From assembly GCA_965216365.1 (NCBI GenBank), contig CBDCFT010000013.1:211760-275759 (forward strand): a stretch of 64,000 bases of DNA, read 5' to 3'. Below, in pieces: positions 16,178-25,210 of the stretch. The notes under the pieces were generated by a model, which searched no databases, had not been told where the DNA came from, and saw nothing but the letters and a program-made list of their open reading frames with translations. Position 1 is the first letter of the stretch. The number at the start of each line of letters is the position of its first letter. Source of the DNA: CBDCFT01 sp965216365 (GTDB lineage Bacteria > Pseudomonadota > Gammaproteobacteria > Arenicellales > CBDCFT01). Position numbers and translations under genes: made by a program.

Positions 16178-17190
16178 CGATCGATAAACCCATATGGTTT
16201 TGCGCCACCGGTAAAAGCGGACTCGGCCACTTGCGGCGAGTTACCAATATCGCTACGGCAATCAAACTGAATACACCGCGACAAGCGCTTGCGTTGATGA
16301 CAAATGCACCGGTAGCCGGGTTGACCGGGCAAGAACAAGAGTACTTTAGTGAAACGAAAGTCAGACCGCGGGGAGAAATGGGTCTGTGTTTGAAAGAGTC
16401 TCAAACAGGATCCATTGTTGTAGATACTGCCGTGTTGCCAGGGCTGGTGGACATCGATGTACCGCTTTGCCTGGTACTGCGCGAGACAAGAATAGATAAG
16501 ATTAAAAATTTTCGTCTGCAGAAAAACCGCCCTTGGGATCTAGTCATCGTGCCCAACCCGGTAGAGCGGTGGCAACCGGATTGCACACAATTACCGGCGC
16601 ATCGCATTGAAAACGTCGGTTGGATATATCGGAGCAATGCTGAGAACGACAACAGAAAATTTGCCAATAAATGTTTCAAAAACCACTCGATTCCAACCAT
16701 TCTGTTGGTTTCCGGTGGCGGAGGGACGAAGGACACCACGGATGAGTATTGCAAGACAGTTACTCGTCTAATTGAGTCTGTCAGCGATCTCACGACGACC
16801 AAATTTAAGGTAGTGCAAGTCGTCGGCCCACGTGCCGATGCAAATACTGTTGTCGCGGTCGTTGATGAAATCATTACGCCCGGCCCCGAGTTACCTAAAC
16901 TATTTGGGCGCGCGGATATTGTAGTTAGTACGGTGGGCTACAACTCGGTACTGGAACTTGCTGGTACCGATGTACCTACTTTGTTGGTTCCCATTGAGCG
17001 AACTTACGACGATCAATATCTGCGCGCCAATCGCTGGGGAAGCGCTTTGGGTTTGGCACACACTGACGTCGAGCGGTCTGCACGATGGATGGCTGAATTG
17101 ATTGACAACCCTCGGCGCCGGCCGAGAATCAGTATCGATAGCTCAGGCGCTGCCGCAGCCGCGAATTTAGTCCTAGGTCTGGCGGCATGA
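16174..17190 (+). CDS. GT28-like glycosyltransferase
   Basis: 338 residues, related in layout to the C-terminal part of the 12834 gene. The N-terminal nucleotide-sugar loop appears as TGKSGLGHLRRVTNIA, and the C-terminal donor site as ADIVVSTVGYNSVLELAGTDVPTLLVP followed by DDQYLRANRW. It belongs to the MurG-like 'predicted glycosyltransferase' group. The only start near the G-x-GHLRR motif is a TTG at 16174 that overlaps the porin stop, a rare start explained by translational coupling. No membrane segments; cytoplasmic face of the inner membrane is likely. Donor and acceptor unknown. Confidence 0.75.
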   Translation: MTIDKPIWFCATGKSGLGHLRRVTNIATAIKLNTPRQALALMTNAPVAGLTGQEQEYFSETKVRPRGEMGLCLKESQTGSIVVDTAVLPGLVDIDVPLCLVLRETRIDKIKNFRLQKNRPWDLVIVPNPVERWQPDCTQLPAHRIENVGWIYRSNAENDNRKFANKCFKNHSIPTILLVSGGGGTKDTTDEYCKTVTRLIESVSDLTTTKFKVVQVVGPRADANTVVAVVDEIITPGPELPKLFGRADIVVSTVGYNSVLELAGTDVPTLLVPIERTYDDQYLRANRWGSALGLAHTDVERSARWMAELIDNPRRRPRISIDSSGAAAAANLVLGLAA

Positions 17191-18038
17191 ATCGGGTATC
17201 ACATGTCGATGGGTTCGCCCGAAAAGCGTTGGGAGATTTACCCCTGGTGGTTGGGTATCGAATCGAGAAATTAAGCCACGAAGCAGCGAGAGCTGGGGTG
17301 CCAACGCCATCGTTGACATTCCGGCCGACGACTCGCGAACTCATTGCGCCCTGGATTGATGGTTATAACGGTCGCGAATTATTGCAGCGCTATATGAAAG
17401 GCAATCCGGGATTCGCCAACGTGCCCAAAACGTATTGGGTATCGTTACTGGAACCTTTGACGCAGCTCCACCACAGCAAGCTCAATAACGCTGTTCTTAC
17501 GCGACTTGACCCGTATCGCCGTATTCGACCGAGGTTGGCGAACAAAAAATCAGATGTCGGTATCAATTGTGTCAGTCGGGAGATGCGTTTGTACCAAACG
17601 CTAACGGATATTGGCATACATTTGTTATTGGTCCACGATATGGATAGCTGGATACCGGTACATGGGGATTTCCACGTCGGTCAGGTGATGTTCGGCACAA
17701 ATAACAATACGCCTATTTTGCTCGATCTGGATGATTTGGCGTTGGGTTTGCCCGAAAGCGATATTGGAAATTGTATCGCGCATCTGGTCACCAGTTTTGA
17801 CGATGTAACGAATCGAGTAATCGAGAAATTTATTGATTTAAAGCATTCGTTACTAGAGTGTTATGTCGAGTTGACATCCAATCAATTGGCGCCTGCACTA
17901 GTTGATTTCTATGGAGCAGTCGCGTTGTTGCGCCGGATGCTTAAGCTAAGTGAACGACATGGTGGGCTATCGTTGGAATGCATGTCGAGCGCGGTCGAGG
18001 TCTTGGCTGAATCATGTCGTGGGGAGCTAGTTAAATGA
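17187..18038 (+). CDS. Aminoglycoside-phosphotransferase-like kinase
   Basis: 283 residues of the APH/choline-kinase fold: catalytic loop PVHGDFHVGQVMFG and metal-binding strand ILLDLDDLALGLPESDIGN. The N-lobe is short and the P-loop is not obvious, as is common in this superfamily. The start overlaps the upstream stop (ATGA), and its own stop overlaps the next start, so it is part of the coupled glycan operon. Such enzymes phosphorylate small hydroxylated substrates; in a glycan cluster, a sugar or polyol is a reasonable guess. It is not evidence of antibiotic resistance. Confidence 0.75.
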   Translation: MNRVSHVDGFARKALGDLPLVVGYRIEKLSHEAARAGVPTPSLTFRPTTRELIAPWIDGYNGRELLQRYMKGNPGFANVPKTYWVSLLEPLTQLHHSKLNNAVLTRLDPYRRIRPRLANKKSDVGINCVSREMRLYQTLTDIGIHLLLVHDMDSWIPVHGDFHVGQVMFGTNNNTPILLDLDDLALGLPESDIGNCIAHLVTSFDDVTNRVIEKFIDLKHSLLECYVELTSNQLAPALVDFYGAVALLRRMLKLSERHGGLSLECMSSAVEVLAESCRGELVK

Positions 18039-19376
18039 TCACTCCTGTTATTCCTATCAAAGAACACAAACCCGTAAGAGTGGGTTATGTATTAAAACGA
18101 TTTCCACGTTTTTCGGAAACGTTTATTCTCAATGAGCTTCTCGAGTTGGAACGGCAAGGAATAGAGGTTCACGTCTTTTCACTAATGCAACCACCGCAGG
18201 AGACACGGCACCAATCACTCGGCTTGTTACAGGCGCCGGTTGTCTATTTGCCGCGTAGTAACGGATTAAAGAAATGGAAAGTGTCATCCGGTATATCGGA
18301 TGAAGAACAGATGGAAATCGGTATCGAGTCCTGTTTTGCTGACGACGAACTACCATTTGTTGAATTTTTTCCCGACAAAACCGCAGGCCAAATAAGTCAT
18401 TTATGTTTTCAGGCGACAACACTCGCTATGTTCGCATCGGCCCGTGGTATCCAGCATTTGCACGCGCATTTTGCTTCCAATGCGACCACCGTGGCGTTGT
18501 TAGCCAGCCGGTTCAGTCAAATTCCATTCTCTTTCACAGCCCATGCGCGGGATATTTATCATACATATATTAATGAAACCATTGATAACAACTTGCGTCG
18601 GCGCAAGATGGCGGAGGCAAGGTTTGTTGTCACTGTATCGGACTACAACCGCGACCATTTACAGACAATCGCCGATCTGTGGGCGCGTAACCGGATTCGA
18701 AGACTTTACAATGGCGTCGACCTGACCCATTTTCGCCCTGACTCAGAAGATCGACCATCGGACTTATTTATTGCCGTGGGCCGTTTGGTGGAGAAGAAGG
18801 GCTTTCAGTATTTGATTAACGCGTGCGAAATTCTGCAGCAACGTGGCTTCATTTTTCATTGCGAAATAATTGGCGATGGACCGCAACATGAGTCTCTGGG
18901 GCGGCAGATTACGGATGCAGGTCTTGAGGGAAAAGTGAAATTAGTCGGTGCAGTACCACAGGAGCAATTGATTGATCACATTAAACGTGCTGCCGCAGTG
19001 GTGCTACCGTGCGTGGTCAGTAGCAGCGGTGACCGGGGATGGGTTACCGACTGTATTACTCGAAGGTATGGCAATGGGGTTACCCGTTATATCGACTCGT
19101 GTCGCCGGGGTGCCGGAAATTATCGATCATGAAGAAACCGGTCTACTGGTTGCGCCCGAGAATTCCCTTGAATTGGCAAACGCGATGCAAACAATTCTAG
19201 ATCAACCACAACGACGAAGCGCGATGGGTATTGCAGCACGCAGCAAGACCGAGCGTTTGTTTGATCTCACCAAAAACGTTGCACGCTTGGCTGAGTATTT
19301 TTCTCGTGCGGCTGCCGGAGACAAATTTGATAACCAGGAGGTGCCGGATGCGGATCGCCTACGTCATAGCGGATAG
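18035..19376 (+). pseudogene. GT4 glycosyltransferase, interrupted by one frameshift
   Basis: The first frame (18035 to about 19035) encodes GT4 features: VLKRFPRFSETFILNEL, HLHAHFASNATTVALL, AVGRLVEKKGFQYLINA, IIGDGPQHESL. It then runs out of frame, while the next frame carries the conserved donor-site continuation DGLPTVLLEGMAMGLPVISTRVAGVPEIIDHEETGLLV to a stop at 19376. Removing one G from GGGG at 19035-19038 restores a single 446-residue protein. Either a true inactivating mutation or a homopolymer sequencing error. The start overlaps the upstream kinase gene (ATGA), and the restored end overlaps the next GT4 start by 29 bases, so the gene fits the operon and was recently intact. Confidence 0.8.
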
Positions 19377-20547
19377 GGGCATTCCCGTTTTCGGCAACAA
19401 AGGTGCGTCTATTCATGTGCGCGAAATGGTAAACGCATTTAACACGGTAGGTGGTCATGTCACTCTCGTTGCGGCGCGTTGTGGGCCGCAAGACGACGAA
19501 GTTTATGCCGACATTGTAAAGGTAAAAACCGATCAGCCGCGTGTAAATTCATATCCGTTGGAGGGTTGTGAGAAAACCCGCGCGCGTGAACAACATTCCA
19601 TGATGCTTTCCGATGCGATTGAGACCCGTTTAATGGATCTGCATGGTGAAAACCCTTTCGACTTTATCTACGAACGGTATTGTTTGTTTAGTACTGCGGG
19701 TGTCAGGGCGGCGCGTGCACTAAACATTCCCAGTATTGTTGAGGTTAACTCGCCACTACTGCCGGAACAGCAACGTTACCGCAAACTGGAACTCGTTGCC
19801 GAAGCGCAAGCTGTGGAGAGGGAAGTGTTTACCACGGCTGATGCGGTGGCGACTGTCTCGGATGAAGTCTGCTGTTACGTTGCATCAAGAGGTGCGCCAA
19901 AAAATCGGACATTTGTTGTATCGAACGGTGTCGACACTAAACGATTCCACCCCGACATCGAACCAATTCAAACGACGGCAGAATCCGAGCGATTTGTTGT
20001 AGGGTTTGTCGGCAGCTTGAAACCATGGCATGGCATTGAAGTCTTGTTACGGGCATTCCGTATCGTTGTGCAGCAAAATAAAAATGTGCATTTGCTCATC
20101 GTCGGGGATGGTCCATTACGGCAATGGGTCGAAGGGTTCGTCAGCGGAGCCGGTATCGAGGACAATGTAACCATGACCGGTTGGGTGTCTTATCGTCAAC
20201 TGCCCAGCCTCATCCAATCCATGTCTGTGGCGGTCGCGCCGTACCCTGAGCTGGAAAATTTTTATTTTTCTCCGTTGAAGTTGTACGAATACATGGCACT
20301 AGGAAAACCGGTTATCGCCAGCGATGTGGGTCAAATCAAACAGATCATTAATGACCGTGACAACGGAATACTGATCAAACCCGGCGATGCTACGGCGCTC
20401 GCCAGCCGAATTGCCTATTTGGTAAACGATTCGAGTAGTTGTGCAAAACTGGGAGCGTGCGCGCGCGAATCCGTCTTGAACAGAACCTGGATCAATAATG
20501 CCCAGCGTGTATTGTCCATTATCAACCCGTTTATAAAAGCGGTCTGA
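19348..20547 (+). CDS. GT4 glycosyltransferase
   Basis: 399 residues from MRIAYVIADRGIPVFGNKGASIHVREM, with a strong ribosome site (AGGAGG at 19336-19341) placed before the ATG at 19348. GT-B fold of the GT4 family: N-terminal KGASIHV loop, middle VVGFVGSLKPWHGIEVLLRAF, and the E-x7-E region APYPELENFYFSPLKLYEYMALGKPVIA. The second glutamate pair and GxxI motif (DNGILIKPGD) are present. It probably adds a hexose or similar residue from an NDP-sugar to a lipid-linked or soluble acceptor. Cytoplasmic or membrane-peripheral. Next to the exporter gene that follows after 33 bases. Confidence 0.85.
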   Translation: MRIAYVIADRGIPVFGNKGASIHVREMVNAFNTVGGHVTLVAARCGPQDDEVYADIVKVKTDQPRVNSYPLEGCEKTRAREQHSMMLSDAIETRLMDLHGENPFDFIYERYCLFSTAGVRAARALNIPSIVEVNSPLLPEQQRYRKLELVAEAQAVEREVFTTADAVATVSDEVCCYVASRGAPKNRTFVVSNGVDTKRFHPDIEPIQTTAESERFVVGFVGSLKPWHGIEVLLRAFRIVVQQNKNVHLLIVGDGPLRQWVEGFVSGAGIEDNVTMTGWVSYRQLPSLIQSMSVAVAPYPELENFYFSPLKLYEYMALGKPVIASDVGQIKQIINDRDNGILIKPGDATALASRIAYLVNDSSSCAKLGACARESVLNRTWINNAQRVLSIINPFIKAV

Positions 20548-20580
20548 CACTGGAATTGCTTAGAAAATATTTATCTCACC

Positions 20581-22386
20581 ATGAGTAATCAAGTGAAACC
20601 CGACCGTAACCAGTTACGGTTAAGTGCTATCGGCCGAATCGTCAAGCATTTTTGGCCCCATGTAAAACCACATCGTACTACCTTGGCGATGGCGGGATTG
20701 TGCATGCTGGGTGTCACAGCGATGGAATTACTCAGGCCGTGGCCGTTGAAATTTGTATTTGATGTCATTCTGGTTTCGACGGAAAAAACAACGACAATGC
20801 TCGAGTCGCTTCCTGATTTTGCTCACAACACAAATTACCTGTTGGCCGCTATCGCGTTGTCCATTCTTGCTATAGCCATACTGAGCGGTTTGTTCGGGTT
20901 TGGGCAGGCATTTCTTTTATCCAGCGTTGGGCAAAAAGTGGTTGCCGTCATCCGTCGCCAGGTGTACGCACATCTGCAACGCTTGTCTCATTCGTTTCAT
21001 GAACACAGTGCCACGGGTGATTTATTGGCGCGTTTGACCGGCGATATTCGCATGATGCGCGAGTTATTGGTCACATCCGTCATGTTTATTATCGACCGCT
21101 CTTTGGCCGTCGTCGCCATGATCGCCATTATGTTGTGGATGGATTGGCAGTTGACCTTGATTGCCCTGGCGGTGATGCCGGTTTTGGTAATGACGGTTAC
21201 AAAGTTTGGCCGTGAGATCAAAGGTGCCACCCGGCGGCAGCGGCGTAAGGAAAGTCAGATCACCAATGTCATGGCAGAAAACCTGTCGTCGATAAGCATT
21301 GTCCAGGCCTTCGCCCGTGAGGCATACGAGGAGGAGCGGTTTGCCCGTCACAATGCCAAGAGCATGCAGGCTGGGTTGGTGTCGACACGGCTGGAACAAC
21401 AAATGAATCGTCTGGTGCAAATCATTCTCGCACTGGGTACGGCAGGGGTTATCTGGTTTGGTGTTACCCGGGTGCAAACCGGAATTCTGACACCAGGCGA
21501 TCTGTTGGTGTTTACTGCGTATTTGACCGGTCTATACAAACCTATTCGTAAACTTGCCGGGCTAACCAGTCGTATGGCTAAGGCGACGGTCTGCGGTGAA
21601 CGCGTGATGACCATACTGGAAACGGAACCCGACATCAAAGATGCTAGCGATGCACAACAAGCACCGTTATTCAACGGTGAAATCACTTTCAGCAATGTCA
21701 CTTTTTCTTACCCGGCTAAACCGAGGGTACTGAACGATGCGAGTTTCCACATTCAACCGGGCCAGACCATTGCGTTATCTGGGGAGAGTGGCGCGGGCAA
21801 ATCCACTATTGCAAATCTGCTATTACGTTTTTATGACCCGGAAGCGGGTAGCGTTCTAATCGACGGTGTCGATATACGGCGTTATACATTGGAATCGTTA
21901 CGCAATCAGATTGCAGTGGTGCTGCAAGAGTCGGTGCTGTTTAACACATCAATACGTGACAACATCGGTTACGGCAAGTTGGATGTAAGCGATGAAGAAA
22001 TCATAGCGGCGGCCAAAGCGGCGAATGCACACGAATTCATCGAATTGCTTGCTGACGGATACGACACGGTAGTCAGTGAACGTGGTGCCAGCCTTTCCGG
22101 TGGTCAACGACAACGCATCGCAATTGCGCGTGCGATGATCAGAAACGCACCCATTGTAATTTTGGATGAACCTACCGCCGGGTTGGATTTCAAAAACAAG
22201 ACTGAAGTCGAAGTCGCGCTAAATCGATTAGTGCAAAATTCCACTTGCCTCACCATTACTCACGATCAAGTATCGGCGATCGCCGTTGATCGCAACCTGA
22301 AAATAGACCACGGCGAGGTTATAGAGATGGTAGAAGATTTTGACAAAACTGTGCAACGCTTACCCACGGTCGCGTATTCCGCTTAG
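20581..22386 (+). CDS. MsbA-like ABC exporter (fused permease-ATPase)
   Basis: 601 residues: six transmembrane helices in residues ~30-330 (ABC type-1 exporter fold, with coupling-helix regions such as SATGDLLARLTGDIRMMRELL) and a C-terminal ATPase with Walker A GESGAGKST near 400, Q-loop VVLQESVLF, signature LSGGQRQR near 505 and Walker B IVILDEPTAGLD near 525. A full exporter half that works as a homodimer, like MsbA or other lipid-linked glycan flippases. The neighbouring glycosyltransferases and outer-membrane barrel suggest it moves a glycolipid or polysaccharide precursor across the inner membrane (inference). Start ATG at 20581. Confidence 0.85.
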   Translation: MSNQVKPDRNQLRLSAIGRIVKHFWPHVKPHRTTLAMAGLCMLGVTAMELLRPWPLKFVFDVILVSTEKTTTMLESLPDFAHNTNYLLAAIALSILAIAILSGLFGFGQAFLLSSVGQKVVAVIRRQVYAHLQRLSHSFHEHSATGDLLARLTGDIRMMRELLVTSVMFIIDRSLAVVAMIAIMLWMDWQLTLIALAVMPVLVMTVTKFGREIKGATRRQRRKESQITNVMAENLSSISIVQAFAREAYEEERFARHNAKSMQAGLVSTRLEQQMNRLVQIILALGTAGVIWFGVTRVQTGILTPGDLLVFTAYLTGLYKPIRKLAGLTSRMAKATVCGERVMTILETEPDIKDASDAQQAPLFNGEITFSNVTFSYPAKPRVLNDASFHIQPGQTIALSGESGAGKSTIANLLLRFYDPEAGSVLIDGVDIRRYTLESLRNQIAVVLQESVLFNTSIRDNIGYGKLDVSDEEIIAAAKAANAHEFIELLADGYDTVVSERGASLSGGQRQRIAIARAMIRNAPIVILDEPTAGLDFKNKTEVEVALNRLVQNSTCLTITHDQVSAIAVDRNLKIDHGEVIEMVEDFDKTVQRLPTVAYSA

Positions 22387-22415
22387 AAGTCAGCGCTTAG
22401 GAAGCGTCACGAAAA

Positions 22416-23771
22416 ATGGCATTACCACAATTGCAATTAAAAGAATCTACGGCACAGGACTGGCGGGCTTTGTTAAATTCGGCGATGTCCCCGAGGATCA
22501 TGTGTGAGGAGTTGAACGACCATTGGCCGTATGCAGGAAATCGCGGCCTTGAGGTCATCGATTGCCAGCTCGTGCGAATTTATCCACGCAAAAATGGAGG
22601 GAGCGTGTTGGAGTTCGAATTATGTCTCAGTGGTCAGGGACACGAGCGCCACCAAACCGTATTCGCGGAATGGGTAGGTGACAATGTTGTTAAGCGTTGT
22701 CAGGAGACTATTACAAGTCTGAGCAAACGCCGGCGGGGTCAATTAGATCGGGATGACGGTGACCTCGTTACGTGTCTTCCAAATATGGGGTTATTGATAC
22801 GGTTTCCGGGTTTGGACGAACGTATCGAAGGACTTAAACTTATTAATCAGCCAGCGTCGTTGGCCCAAATTCTGAGAACGTTGAAAAATAACAACACTCG
22901 CGTGCCATCGGGTCACGTCGAAGTGGAATTACTGGGTCACCGGTTGGGTAAACGTTGTGTTGTTCGCGTCAATGGGCGAAACAGCGGTACATCATCTGCA
23001 ACAGATACCGATTGCACGTTCATATTAAAACTTTACAAGATGCGCACGAACCGTGGGCGATTCGTCTACGATTGTATGAAACGATTAGAGATGAACGGAT
23101 TCGAATCTGAGTCATTGATTCGCATCCCTCAACTGCTTGTATACCTGAGCGAATGGAATGCACTGGTCATGGAGGATGTGCGAGGTGTTTCTTTACCCAT
23201 GTTGTCAGGAGATCGTTTAGTAGATGGGCTGGAGCGGGCCGGACAGGCGCTACGCAAACTGCACAATACACCCATGAAAGTGGAACACCGGCATTCGGTG
23301 GATAGTGAAATCGAACTGCTAGAACAAAGAGTCGGTTTGGTCAGTAGGCTCATGCCCGAGTTGACTGATACGACCAACAAGACGTTGCAAAGCGTGGTTA
23401 ACGAACTCAATCAATGTCGTCAATTTACACCGACGTTAGTGCATCGTGATTTTTATGAAAAACAAATACTGATAGATGGCGACGAAACCATACTATTGGA
23501 TTTCGACACCTTGTGTATGTCGGACCCGGCGCTTGATGTTGGAAACTTCATTGCTCATCTTGAGTTAAACCGACTGCAGGGAATACTTAAGGTTGAAAAT
23601 GGGGCTGCTGTCTTCAGTGACGCCTATGATGGGTATCAAAATGATGCCTTTCGAAGACGTGTCACGATTTACGCGCGATCCGCCATGCTTCGATTGGCGT
23701 GTCTTTACGCATTTTGGCCACGTTGGCGTTATGTGTGCAGGCCTTTACTGGAAGCTGCGAATGCTCGTTGA
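22416..23771 (+). CDS. APH-like phosphotransferase (first of a tandem pair)
   Basis: 451 residues. The C-terminal half is an APH/choline-kinase domain: YLSEWNALVMEDVRGVSLP (hinge), catalytic LVHRDFYEKQILIDGD and metal-binding ILLDFDTLCMSDPALDVGNFIAHLE. The N-terminal ~200 residues have no family I recognise, but the same two-part arrangement, with a similar RFPGLDERIEGL/QVFPLDRYLNTL motif, occurs in the next gene, so the two are paralogs. Its end overlaps the next start by 11 bases. Substrate unknown; it lies in the glycan cluster directly after the exporter. Confidence 0.7.
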   Translation: MALPQLQLKESTAQDWRALLNSAMSPRIMCEELNDHWPYAGNRGLEVIDCQLVRIYPRKNGGSVLEFELCLSGQGHERHQTVFAEWVGDNVVKRCQETITSLSKRRRGQLDRDDGDLVTCLPNMGLLIRFPGLDERIEGLKLINQPASLAQILRTLKNNNTRVPSGHVEVELLGHRLGKRCVVRVNGRNSGTSSATDTDCTFILKLYKMRTNRGRFVYDCMKRLEMNGFESESLIRIPQLLVYLSEWNALVMEDVRGVSLPMLSGDRLVDGLERAGQALRKLHNTPMKVEHRHSVDSEIELLEQRVGLVSRLMPELTDTTNKTLQSVVNELNQCRQFTPTLVHRDFYEKQILIDGDETILLDFDTLCMSDPALDVGNFIAHLELNRLQGILKVENGAAVFSDAYDGYQNDAFRRRVTIYARSAMLRLACLYAFWPRWRYVCRPLLEAANAR

Positions 23772-25152
23772 AAATCTGACCCCTAACTATATGTTAGAGC
23801 AATTCGATATCGCGCGGGATGCGAAAAGAATGTTTTGTATTTTTCAGGATTCGCTACAGTCGAATGGCGACAAGTGTTTCCAAATTGAGAATTGTCGCGT
23901 ATTGCGCTTTCGTTACCGGGCAGTCCAACGATCCATCCTGCTCTATGAACTGCAATTGCGAAATATGGTTACTGGGCAAAAGCGTAGTCAATGGGTTACA
24001 GGAGTTATTTATGCAGACTATGAACGTGCCGAACAGTTGTATCGGCGGCTAAAACGGTCACCTTTGGTTTGTCAGATTCCAGAGGATTGGAAAACCTTTG
24101 AACCCGTGTGTTACATCCCCGAATTGCGAATGCTTGTGCAGGTTTTTCCACTTGATCGCTATCTCAATACATTGCCGCGAATACTGAAGCGTCCCACATC
24201 AGAACTTGAAACGTTACTATTGCAGGAATTTGGTGTCGGCGATTGGCAACTAAGGCGCTGGGAAACTGAACCCACCCGTTACCGGCCATTTTTGGGTGTC
24301 ACGCTGCGGTGCACTCTGACTGCGAAGAACGCTATCAGCGGTGAAACGTGCTCAAAATGTTTTTATATAAAGTTGTATCGTGACGATCATGGCCAACAGA
24401 TTTATGACTTGCTGCGCCGGTTGCAAGCAACAACAGCACAACAAGATTACCCATTTGAGACTGTCCGACCCATAGGTTACATCGCTGGCTTACGCGCCCT
24501 GGTACTCGCTGAAGCAAGTGGTCAATCATTAGAACAGATACTGATCAATGGAAAGAATATAAAAAAGGCAATGAAGCAAACCGCGCGAGCGATGGTGGCT
24601 TTGCACGAAAGCGACTTGTTGGACGGGAAGCCACGCACACGGGATTCGGCGCTTGCCAGAGCCGAGCGGGCGGTATCTTTTATTCAATGGGCTTGTCCGT
24701 CGCAAGGTCAAAAAGCACTTGAGATACTAAAAGTATTAAAACAAAGATTCGAAGTGGTGGGCGCGCGCCCTACCCATCTCGACTTCAAGGCCGATCATAT
24801 TTTTATCGACAGTGATCGGACGATATTTATCGATCTCGATTCTTTCGGTATCGGTGATCCGGTTTTCGATCCCGCAACCCTGCTGGTACGACTGCGTGCG
24901 ATGCCGGATCTGCTACCAATTTCACCGTCAATAATCGATGAGGCTATATGGGCATTTATAGAAGAGTATTTTCATCTTGTGCCCGGCTCCTGGCGTAAGC
25001 GCTTACCGGTTAATATTGCGTTGGCCTCGCTCAAAGTGGCGCTTTACTATGTTCAGCACCAAGAACCGGATTGGCAAAGCCGGGTAAATGTGTTGTTAAA
25101 TCAGTCGACAAAGTCGTTGTCCACAAATACATACTCATCCCTCGTCGCATAA
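23761..25152 (+). CDS. APH-like phosphotransferase (second of a tandem pair)
   Basis: 463 residues from the ATG at 23761 (an open frame continues upstream within the previous gene but is only overlap). C-terminal kinase features: IAGLRALVLAEASGQSLEQ, catalytic PTHLDFKADHIFIDSD and metal site IFIDLDSFGIGDPVFDPATL. The expected Asn or Gln of the catalytic loop is replaced by His (KADH), so activity is not certain. The N-terminal region parallels that of the upstream paralog. Last forward gene of the cluster; it converges with the nucleotidyltransferase-kinase gene on the other strand. Confidence 0.7.
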   Translation: MLVENLTPNYMLEQFDIARDAKRMFCIFQDSLQSNGDKCFQIENCRVLRFRYRAVQRSILLYELQLRNMVTGQKRSQWVTGVIYADYERAEQLYRRLKRSPLVCQIPEDWKTFEPVCYIPELRMLVQVFPLDRYLNTLPRILKRPTSELETLLLQEFGVGDWQLRRWETEPTRYRPFLGVTLRCTLTAKNAISGETCSKCFYIKLYRDDHGQQIYDLLRRLQATTAQQDYPFETVRPIGYIAGLRALVLAEASGQSLEQILINGKNIKKAMKQTARAMVALHESDLLDGKPRTRDSALARAERAVSFIQWACPSQGQKALEILKVLKQRFEVVGARPTHLDFKADHIFIDSDRTIFIDLDSFGIGDPVFDPATLLVRLRAMPDLLPISPSIIDEAIWAFIEEYFHLVPGSWRKRLPVNIALASLKVALYYVQHQEPDWQSRVNVLLNQSTKSLSTNTYSSLVA

Positions 25153-25210
25153 CCATGAATCGCTTCTAGTTTATCCGCGCTTCTTGAGTCGGATGTTATT
25201 ATGTTACCCC

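Noticed and set aside
17187..25152. Aminoglycoside resistance genes
   Set aside because: The APH-like fold is shared by many sugar and choline kinases; three diverse copies inside a glycan cluster do not indicate drug resistance.
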